From NCBI GenBank assembly GCA_002633025.1, contig NMRB01000991.1, positions 114,764-178,763 of the forward strand: a DNA stretch of 64,000 nucleotides, given 5' to 3'. Positions 1-8,305 of this stretch are shown one piece after another; within the stretch, counting starts at the first letter, position 1, and each line of letters begins with the position of its first letter. Position numbers and translations under genes: made by a program. The notes under the pieces were generated by a model. It saw only the letters and a list, made by a program, of their open reading frames with translations, made no database searches and was not told the DNA's origin. Source of the stretch: Notospermus geniculatus (taxonomy: Eukaryota; Nemertea; Pilidiophora; Heteronemertea; Lineidae).

Positions 1-177
1 TGTTCAGTGCAGTTTACACGTGCGCGATGCATTGCGTCATTTCAAAATGGCCGCCATTTCGACCGTAAACACGAACTATAATTGGTGAAAGAACTTTTTT
101 CTGTCACTTTTACAGGGAAAATGACAGTGATGATGGCTGTAGCGGCAAAAAAGACAGATCAATTGATTGACGTTACA

Positions 178-353
178 CAGGTGTAATAGAATCTAATGTC
201 CCCCGATATGTGATGTCCCCCAACAATACATTTAGGCCTACGGATTAAGCGGCACCACTGAATAGGGCTCTAGAGAGACCAAGACCCTTAATCCTGTGAC
301 ACATAATGCAGGGGACATCAGAAAGACTGGGGCATTAGATTCTATCACACTTG
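178..353. repeat. Foldback element, family H (CAGGTGT ends)
   Basis: The left end CAGGTGTAATAGAATCTAATG pairs with the right end CATTAGATTCTATCACACTTG as an inverted repeat. Inside are an ATTGTT-like segment and a GGATTAAG segment that recur in other copies (about 22701, 23575, 31499, 35112, 43618, 58556). No coding capacity. It is probably a non-autonomous DNA transposon; the superfamily was not determined. Confidence 0.6.
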
Positions 354-529
354 TACACATGTAACTATGTGAGTCGTGACACCCGGGGCACACCACATCA
401 TCACTGGACATGTTCTGGCCGGTTTGCCGTGAGCAGGTGTCGGTGTTCTCAATTATCCACCATGTTACATGCTGATATTCCAGGGAACACGAAGACAATG
501 GCAATGTCTTTCTAAAGAGAAGCTGGCAA

Positions 530-655
530 TATTAAACTCCCTACGCAGTTGTGAGCCGCACCCCCTTCGGTTTACCCGCTCTCCACAATTGCTTCACTTC
601 GTAGAAGTCGCCGCGTTTGGTCAACAGATGGCGTCAGGGCCTGGCGCGAGTTGTG
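530..655. repeat. Half copy of foldback family A
   Basis: The stretch beginning AACTCCCTACGCAGTTGTGAG matches one arm of the complete inverted-repeat element at 35850-36244, through GGTCAACAGATGGCG. Only one arm is present here. The short reading frame over it is a repeat artefact, because the same peptide appears at the other copies. Confidence 0.65.
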
Positions 656-1141
656 ACGTCAGTGGCATTGACGTCACTTGGAAATTTTATGTAAATTTAT
701 TCAATTGACGTACCGGAATGCAGATAGAAGGTGACCTACATTTGACCCAGGAAATCCACCAATAACGAAGGGGTTGAAAATCGATGAGGTATCAACATAA
801 TAATAGTTCCTATACTTACCACCTGCGCCAGCACCGGCCAATCAGATTCACGAACGCGGTGGGCACGCCCGGTCATAACATATGCAAAAGTCCGATGTAA
901 AATAGTTATGACCGGGTACCAGTCTAACCCAGAGTTACGAGCCGGTACGATTATCCTGGCAATTTGTTTAGCTTGAGCAATCCACGAAGATCAGCCTACA
1001 CCACTTCTATACGGACCTGGAGCCAGCTGAGACCGACCATCCTCTGGATACAACAAGCCAGTACGACTGTTGTCCTAGGCTTTCGTCTTCTGATTTTATT
1101 TGAATGGAAACGAGGCCAAGAACGACAGCTGCACTGGCATA

Positions 1142-1307
1142 CGTCATCGGGAGATCCGATCACTGCGTCACCGGGAGATCCGATCACTGCGTCATCGGGA
1201 GATCCGATCACTGCGTCATCGGGAGATCCGATCACTGCGTCACCGGGAGATCCGATCACTGCGTCATCGGGAGATCCGATCACTGCGTCATCGGGAGATC
1301 CGATCAT
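1142..1307. repeat. 24-bp tandem repeat, 7 copies
   Basis: Seven near-identical units CGTCAYCGGGAGATCCGATCACTG lie head to tail; the only variation is T/C at one position plus the truncated last unit. Because 24 is a multiple of three, three forward frames and one reverse frame stay open over it. None has a supported start or homology, so I do not call a gene. Confidence 0.9.
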
Positions 1308-1412
1308 GTAAACAGTGGTTGTACGAATGCGACGAGGGAAAATCACCACGGCAGGTGGACACAATTCTTCACCCTTTCGTCAAGTGCAGAGAAGCTGTTA
1401 TTCAAGCAGTTT

Positions 1413-1460
1413 ACTGTATAATTTACTGTATAATTTACTGTATAATTTACTGTATAATTT
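1413..1460. repeat. 12-bp tandem repeat, 4 copies
   Basis: Four perfect head-to-tail copies of ACTGTATAATTT. AT-rich minisatellite with no other signal. Confidence 0.9.
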
Positions 1461-1669
1461 GAAAGGAATAAAAGTGAGCAGAGAATCCACCCTTGGGGCA
1501 CCGCACAACGGACAAATCAAGGATCAGACCCAACAACGCCATGGTGCTCTAATCTGTCATGTCTGTAGGCCTAGTTGGACAAATCAATTGCATGCAACCT
1601 AGTAATGTAAAGTATACATTTATAATAATTGAGAATATCTTGCGTTTTTGTATACAGGCCTACGTTGTT

Positions 1670-1880
1670 AAAGGACCACGGTATTGGATCTCCAATGCGT
1701 TATTTGACTGTCGACGTAGAGGGAGCCACCTAGCGGTAGCAATACCAACTACAAAATGCATTACAAAATATACGTAGTAAATCGGGTCAGTTTGCCGACA
1801 ACGTAGTTAGTCTCTTCGGTTGGAGAGTGGCGCGGTGACCCCGGCTGTCGAAAAAAGTGGCAATGGCGTGGTCCTTTTTA
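1670..1880. repeat. Foldback family B (AAAGGACCACGGTATT ends)
   Basis: The left end AAAGGACCACGGTATT and right end GTGGTCCTTT are inverted. The interior has GACGTAGAGGGAGCCACCTAG and GAGAGTGGCGCG, shared with copies at 35325-35538 and 49277-49497. No coding region. Confidence 0.65.
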
Positions 1881-2590
1881 AAACATTACAATAATGGCCG
1901 CCTGAGATATAAATTTCCCTTTCAGGAGCAACATTTAACCAATGAATAAAAATCGTTTCTAACAGAGGTCGTTCCTCTTCTCATTCCAGGGAGTTTGGAA
2001 CACAAAACCACCGATATGCCTGACCTCCTCGGCATATGAGTAGCTGACAAGATGGTTAGCAACCATTCCAATTTATACCCAACACTGAACGCTACCGCCT
2101 CCTCTCCGCACACCTACCTTCCGTTCAAGACGAAATGGGAAACAGAACTTATCATACAGGTACTTTTCGACAGATCTTGCAAATAAAATGACTAGCTGGT
2201 ATCGTAGCCCTGTGGTTACCCTTGAATACCTAAGGCCAGTCTAGCCTAGCGCACATTGACCTTGCGAATGGAAGCAAAAACCGGCAATGGCGTTTCCGGC
2301 AACGGTCACGGGCGACTGGCTGGAAACAGCAACAACTAATCAGATGCTGCAACAGGTCGATGTGCGCGCCCCGGCAACGCTATTGGCGACCGTTGCCGCT
2401 AGTTCCAGCCAGTTTGCCTCACAAAAATGGCTCTAAAATCAAAACAAGTGAACCGAATCGAACTATCTTGGTCTCATTTTGCTTCTAAGAAGATTCTCCA
2501 TCCATCCATACCAATTATGTGGTTGTGTGTTGATTGATTGATTGATTGATACTTTATTTCCTCCAAAGAATACAAAGAGTACAAAGAACT

Positions 2591-2764
2591 CGACATAGAC
2601 ATCCTGCGAAAGTCGGCCATGACAGGTCAGAAGGGGTAAACAACACTCAGCCTCGTGCATTTGTACAGTTGACTCCTGTGCTTACGGTCTGTACAATGCA
2701 TAGGCCCAGTTTTGTTCACCCCTTCTGACCTGTCATGGCCGACTTTCGCAGGATGTCTATGACG
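2591..2764. repeat. 53-bp inverted repeat over the GPCR 5' end
   Basis: The arm at 2591-2643 is the near-exact reverse complement of the arm at 2712-2764 (core CCTGCGAAAGTCGGCCATGA), with a loop of about 68 bp. A (TTGA)n stretch lies just upstream (2531-2551). The right arm contains the first ATG of the GPCR reading frame at 2735. A transcript crossing both arms would fold into a hairpin around that ATG. Confidence 0.85.
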
Positions 2765-4165
2765 TGTGGATTTTGGTTTCGTTTGCAGGTCGCCATCACT
2801 GCTGTGACAATGGCTGTAGCGTTCTTCGGCAACGTTGCGCTGATTGTCGTACTCATGTCCAAGAAAGAACGCCGTCGTCGGAGAATAAGCGTCTTCCTCG
2901 TTAACCTCGCTATCGGAGATCTGACGGTCTGTTTTGTCACTATGACTACGGAAATTCTATTCGTGGCGTTTGGAGAGTGGGTACTTGGGCCTTTGGTTTG
3001 CAAATTAGCTGTGTATGGTCAAGTAGTGACGCTTGCCAGTTCGACCTTTCTTTTGACCGCTATGAGCATTGATAGATATCAAGTTATTGTGAAACCACTC
3101 CAGTCCTTGGCACGCAAGCCGAAAATCTGGAAAAAAGTTGCAGTAGCCTGGTTGTTAGCGTTTATTTTTGCAAGTCCGCAGTTGTTTATCTTTGTGCAAT
3201 ATACCAAAACTTCGACCCATCATGATGGGACTCCTATTTATGAGTGCGGCAGTAAGGGGTACACAAAACCATGGCAACGTAAAGTTTACATGACGTTTCT
3301 TGCTACTTACGTTTTAGTTGTACCAACGATCATCATGACATATTCATACTGGCAGATCATCAAAACATTATGGAAACGAGGCCGACCGGAAGCGGGTGAG
3401 GAGCATGGGAAGATCCGGGAACATGGCCCCAATATAACTTCCGGTCCACATCTGAGCATGCGCATGAGCACAAGACATGACCTCGTCTCAAATTCCAAAC
3501 GAAAGGCAGTGAAATTATCATTATCTGTCATCATTGCATTCCTGTTGTGTTGGATTCCATATTTTTTAATCTCCCTTATTCGAATTTATAGCGATTATCA
3601 GATAAAAATTAAAATGTTGTTAGCCTTAGCGGAAAAAATGGCCATGATTCACAGTGCACTTAATCCAATTCTGTACGGACTTTTTAACATTAAATTTGGG
3701 AGACTTTGTCCCTGCTTTGTCCATCTAATACACGCCGAATGCTGGCAAAGGCTGAAATGTTGCATCATGACGAAGGCGCTCTCATGCCCGCCCTGCACGT
3801 GCAGCCTATTCAACCGGAATTGCAAAAACTGCGTTACCACCTGCTTTGGGAGCAATGCGAAGGAACTGATAGGAACGCCGGAACACGTGATCGAAACAAA
3901 CCACGTGACTGCGGATAGAAATTACAACATGACGGAAACAGACCAAAACTGGAGGAGAATCGCGAAGAATGACTCAGTTACCATGGTTACGCAGAATGAC
4001 ACAACTGTTGATGACGTCATGCCTGTTCGGACTGGGAATACCCCGTCTTGTGATATTCACGTGCACAGTAGTTACTCGGGAACGGAGACATCTTGTTTGA
4101 CTCATTCCAAGGAATCGGTGCCGCTTCTTGGAAAGGAAATGAAGGAATACATTAGTTCACTTTAA
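2735..4165 (+). CDS. Class A peptide GPCR (NPS/vasopressin/CCAP-receptor-like)
   Basis: A seven-transmembrane receptor of 476 residues for an unknown, probably neuropeptide, ligand. Visible landmarks: GN in TM1 (32-33), NLAIGD in TM2 (57-62), the conserved TM3 Cys89 paired with ECL2 Cys171, DRY at 113-115, CWIPY in TM6 (272-276) and NPILY in TM7 (310-314). The TM3-TM4 sequence and the two CW/NP motifs look most like the neuropeptide S/vasopressin/CCAP receptor group (family knowledge; the subtype is inferred). The C-tail is Cys-rich at about 325-370, consistent with palmitoylation. All seven helices sit in one exon. The N-terminus is very short, with no N-glycosylation site before TM1. A good splice acceptor at 2786-2788 is in frame, so the true N-terminal exon may lie upstream. 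Confidence 0.85.
   Translation: MADFRRMSMTCGFWFRLQVAITAVTMAVAFFGNVALIVVLMSKKERRRRRISVFLVNLAIGDLTVCFVTMTTEILFVAFGEWVLGPLVCKLAVYGQVVTLASSTFLLTAMSIDRYQVIVKPLQSLARKPKIWKKVAVAWLLAFIFASPQLFIFVQYTKTSTHHDGTPIYECGSKGYTKPWQRKVYMTFLATYVLVVPTIIMTYSYWQIIKTLWKRGRPEAGEEHGKIREHGPNITSGPHLSMRMSTRHDLVSNSKRKAVKLSLSVIIAFLLCWIPYFLISLIRIYSDYQIKIKMLLALAEKMAMIHSALNPILYGLFNIKFGRLCPCFVHLIHAECWQRLKCCIMTKALSCPPCTCSLFNRNCKNCVTTCFGSNAKELIGTPEHVIETNHVTADRNYNMTETDQNWRRIAKNDSVTMVTQNDTTVDDVMPVRTGNTPSCDIHVHSSYSGTETSCLTHSKESVPLLGKEMKEYISSL
2786..2788 (+). other. Candidate splice acceptor in the GPCR frame
   Basis: The sequence TTTTGGTTTCGTTTGCAG followed by GTCGCC is a pyrimidine-rich acceptor. Splicing there would begin the exon with Val19 of the open frame in phase 0, and would replace the 18 residues encoded inside the inverted repeat with an upstream N-terminus. 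Confidence 0.55.
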
Positions 4166-4278
4166 GAAAGGGAATATGTGCGGACCAAGTCAGAGAATAG
4201 CATCGAAAGCTGCTGTTACATGTACATAGGAGCTCATTTTTCACTCACCATTTCTGATTTGGCACGAATCATCCGTAA

Positions 4279-4558
4279 AGCACCCTCACACTGGGACGGT
4301 TCTGACGGCGGTTCAGCAAGTTCAAAACCGTGCTGAACCGCCCTCAGAACCGCCCTAATAACACGGTAGCCATTTTTCAGCGGTTGTGATTCCTGTTTTC
4401 GAGAACCGCCGTGAAAATTTCAAACATTTTGAAAAACCTGCGGTTCCAAAAACGAGGTGGCGGTCAATGGCGAACACCCTCGCGGTGTCATTGAGGTTCA
4501 GCACGGTTTTGAAACGTGCTGAACCGCCGTCAGAACCGTCCCCGTGTGAGACATCCTT
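4279..4558. repeat. MITE-like foldback, about 55-bp TIRs
   Basis: Left arm CACCCTCACACTGGGACGGT and right arm ACCGTCCCCGTGTGAGACATCC are inverted. Both continue through a GGTTCAGCA...GTGCTGAACC segment. No coding capacity. Confidence 0.75.
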
Positions 4559-4766
4559 AACCTGAAGAACGAACATTGCATTTATCATTAACTCTTCGCA
4601 CTGGCGTTCATTTTCTGATTTTGAAATCGAATAGAAATTGAAGAGTGAAAAATTAAAACTTCATTTCTATGTAACAACAGCCTAGATACCGCGCGCGGGT
4701 ATTTTGCATTTGTAAATTGCACCAAATCTTGTTCTTCTGAACAAAACTACGATTCTTTTATGTGCA

Positions 4767-5341
4767 GGGCGATATCGCAAGCGATCTGATCGCCAGCAAT
4801 TTTGTTGCCACCCATCACAGACTTGCGTGGTTCCGCTGGCCACCGTCCAGATGGCGCTGCGTAGGCGGAGGCCAGGCCGTTGCCGCTGGGCATGATGAGA
4901 TGTGACGTCATTACACCGGGGATGACCTATTTGGGGCAGGAGACCAAGCCAGCTTACCTATTCTGAGTAATCGATTTGACCAAGTGAAAAATATTTCAAA
5001 TCAAGTATTAATTATCTAAATCCATGTTTTTTTAATATATTACATGTATTATTCCCAAATTGGCCCTTTTCATTTGTCAGATTAATCGACGACTATAAAT
5101 CACGAGGCCATACCTTTCCCCGGAATTCCTGGGAAAGGCACGGCTGCCTGGCCACCGTCTACGCAGCGCCATCTAAACGGTGGCCAGGGAACCAGGCTAA
5201 CCACAGACAAGGCAACATCAGTTACGATATTATCGGGCAAGATGCGCTAGCGAGAAGATTCCACGCATCGCTTCTAGCGCGTACCTGGCGTCAACAGCCG
5301 GTGTTGGTTGGTGTCGATCAAAACGCTTGCGATATCGCCCG
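4767..5341. repeat. Foldback element, GGGCGATATCGCAAGCG ends
   Basis: The terminal inverted repeats are GGGCGATATCGCAAGCG and CGCTTGCGATATCGCCC. A second inner inverted pair carries CTGGCCACCGT and GATGGCGCTGCGTAG (about 4831-4880 and 5147-5195), so the whole 575 bp can fold. No coding region. Confidence 0.75.
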
Positions 5342-6067
5342 GTGTGCTGTCCGCTTTATTTCAAGAAGATTTTTGGTCGCGCACTAGCAGACGACGACAG
5401 GTTCCGCCATTCAACGGAGACCATCGATGGTGGAGACGATGCGAATCAGTCACCACAAGAAAAGTAACGATCTTGACCAATATCAAGGCCTACGGTCACT
5501 TCGCCCTTCGAACTACGCTCCCTTCACCCTCGACATTTTGCCTCCTGAACTCCACTCCCAACAGATTGTGCCGTTTATCACGCTCAGCCCCTGCTGTCAT
5601 CAAATATAATCCAGTACAAAATATTTCATTCACCAAAAAACATATTCAACGTTAAGCATGCCTGTGTTCTTTATTACTGGATATCAAAATCCTTCATTTT
5701 ACAGCATAATTCGTCAAAAAACAAGTGAGTTGAAATGTATCAGGCAAGGGTGGATTGAGCGAGGGTAGGAGTGATAGGAACACAAGTCAGGGCAAGATGG
5801 TAACGGTAACGTTGGACTCAACCTCGGACATCGATTCAGCGATGTGTCGGCAACACCATTTTGTGGTTTTAGAAATTATGCTGGTGCTCAGTAGAGGGTA
5901 CAGTATGAAAACGACGTGAATATTTCACGAAAACGGCGTTTTTATCATTTGTAAGTAATGTTATTGTAATGATTATGATTCAATAGTGAAAGAAAAGTAC
6001 AAATCCATCACTTTTTGTTTTGTTGTTTATACGAAGTAGGAAACTACATGTAGCTTAAAACACATAA
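5342..6067. other. No gene recognised
   Basis: Short open frames on the plus strand here show no homology I recognise, no compositional signal and no splice context. I see no tandem repeat. Treated as intergenic. Confidence 0.6.
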
Positions 6068-6456
6068 GGGCCGTTTAGACGACAAGCCAAAAAACCACAT
6101 TCAAATTCAAACCGATTGCGTTTAGACGGTAAATATCAAGAAGTCAACTTCCAGGACTTAGCAAATTTTCGACCCCACCCGGGGTCTTCTTCAGGCTGGC
6201 ACTTTTCCACACTAGATTTCAGTCCTGGAAGTTGACTTCTTGATATTTACCACTTTGTGTGTCAATTTTTGTGCTTTCTTCTTTGAACTGCGTTTAGACG
6301 AGATTTGAATGTTGTCGTATGTGGTCCAATGCGAATTCATGACCATTTTAAATCCACATTGGACCGCATTGGGTAGCGTTTACACGCAGGAGTTTGAACC
6401 ACAAACGGATTCGATCGGATCGCATGTGGATTTTGGCCGGTCGTCTAAACGGCCCT
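6068..6456. repeat. Nested foldback elements
   Basis: The outer ends GGGCCGTTTAGACGAC and GTCGTCTAAACGGCC are inverted. An inner hairpin at 6129-6251 has arms GGTAAATATCAAGAAGTCAA and TTGACTTCTTGATATTTACC and interrupts the outer element. It is best read as one foldback element inserted in another. Confidence 0.75.
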
Positions 6457-6494
6457 ATAGGGCCATATTCATAAATAAGGGTGTTTAGCCTAAT

Positions 6495-6590
6495 CACAGG
6501 CTGATTTTGCAGCTTGCTTTCCCAGTCGTGTGTGGAGTATAGCGCGGCGGCCGGAGCGACACAACGACTGGGTCCCGAGTCTACCTAATC
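6495..6590. repeat. Solo arm of the foldback seen complete at 38174-38693
   Basis: CTGATTTTGCAGCTTGCTTTCCCAGTCGTG through GGTCCCGAGTCTA matches one arm of the element at 38174-38693. The opposite arm is missing. Confidence 0.7.
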
Positions 6591-6599
6591 AGCGTACAA

Positions 6600-7635
6600 A
6601 TTCTGCATAACACACGTTAAAGGCCTCGAAAACTACATTGTATTGTCCTGTGGAGGAAAACATTTCTAACGTCTATTTCTGGCCGGGTATCTGGGTTTCG
6701 GGGAAATAATAAGTGGTTCCGGTCATGACTTGACGCATTAGCACTTTGCTGCATGACTTTCGAAATCAAGTCATTTTGTTCAAAACAAAACACTTCAATC
6801 CAATTAATTATCTTAATGATTTGCCCTAAAAATATTCAAAGTCGCATTAAAATTGTAAAGTGGGTGAAAGGCCTAGGCCTATATCCACACATTATTTTCC
6901 ATTCAACATCAAAACAAGATGGTATCGTGACGATGTCAATAAGTTCATGTGTGATGGTCAGTGTATATGTAGCTTATTCTATTGTTAAAACTACAATCAT
7001 GACAATTACAGTCACGGGTGTCTTTGCGGATTTCCGAGGAATTCCGCGTTTTCTCCATGTCGGAATCTCCGTCATATGATATTTCGTCGTGGAGTTCTCA
7101 TTCGTGTGTTTTTGTGATAAAGACATTTTTGTGGCAAAGAAACAGAATGTCTCCTTCTGGCAGACTACAGGTCGAGGCAGCTGGGGTAAGTTCAAAAGTT
7201 GTTTGTTTATCACAAAAGGGGAGGGGTACATATCATGTTTTTTCTGTTTCCTCTTGGATGATTCAGTCCCTACGTGAAAGTAGTTATGGCCTTCTTTTGA
7301 TTGCAGAGCTTCAACAGACTGGCCGGAAGCCTTTGAGGTAAGTTAAGTTCAGGGTCGACAAGTAGGTACATGCCCCCTTTTCTGTTGAAGCAGGGGCATA
7401 AAAGCCGCTTATTTTCACTGAAAATGAACAATTCTCCCGCCAGCGATCCGCCGTATTGTTCGAACAATACATCATTCTCCACACATCGCCGCTAGGTTGC
7501 GCCACTCATCTGTGGGTTCCACCCCTATGCAGGTGTACTCGGAGGTTGGGAGCGTGTCCTAAATGGTTGAGAGTCAAGATGCGTCTGCCTGTGCGATTGG
7601 GATTTTGGTGAACAGTTACGTATTACGTAACTGCT
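6600..7635. other. No gene recognised
   Basis: Several short frames of 60-110 codons overlap on both strands. None has a recognisable domain or a coherent exon structure. I find no tandem repeat or clear inverted repeat. Confidence 0.5.
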
Positions 7636-7639
7636 CATA

Positions 7640-8150
7640 CCTTTTTTATTGGTTGGTTCACGGACCCTCCGCTGTGGAAAACGGAAGAAATAGGAAAAAA
7701 TAAAAGCACATTTTTTCGATTTCTCTGTGTCCTCTGCTCAGAAATCTTGGAAAAATTGAAAAAAAATCAAAAATGTTATTTTATTTTTTTCCCGCCCTCC
7801 GTTCCAATTATCAGTTTTTGCAGTTTTTTCACAGGAACTATTTGTGGCGTCGATCTTTGCATGTCTTGTGCGGGCAATGATCTTTGCAGGCTGGTTGACG
7901 TGGTTCATTTGCATACAACAATCATAATAAAGAGGGAGCTTCGTGACGTCATCAATCATACAAGTTGCTGGGAAACATTATTTTCATATAAATATTTATT
8001 TTTTTATGATCCTCCTCCCTGAAATTGAAGTCACAAATTTTTGAGAACTGTGAAAATAACTTTTTATTTTATTTTTTCCGACCTCCTCTCCACATAAACT
8101 GACAAAAAAATCCGCGAACCAACCAATAAAAAAAGTGTAGCCTAACCTCA
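7640..8150. repeat. Diverged foldback element
   Basis: TTTTTTATTGGTTGGTTCACGGA at the left is the inverse of TCCGCGAACCAACCAATAAAAAA at the right. The inner arms continue imperfectly through GTGGAGAG/GTGGAAAA and poly-A/T segments. This looks like an old foldback element. Confidence 0.5.
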
Positions 8151-8305
8151 AAGGGGAGTTAGGTGGGGTGGGGGATGTGGCCATTTCGCATTCTCGGGGA
8201 ATGCAAATGAAAGTGGCCATTCTTAGGTTTTGAAGGCCGCTAGTATGAGGTGCGCGGTTGAAAGTATTTCATGAAATCAACTCAACGTTTCAGCTGTGAG
8301 GAAGA

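Noticed and set aside
1100-1462. Repeat proteins over the 24-bp array
   Set aside because: Several frames are open simply because the unit is a multiple of three without stops. No start context or homology.
5308-5655. 115-codon plus-strand frame
   Set aside because: Starts inside a foldback end, no recognisable domain, no splice context.
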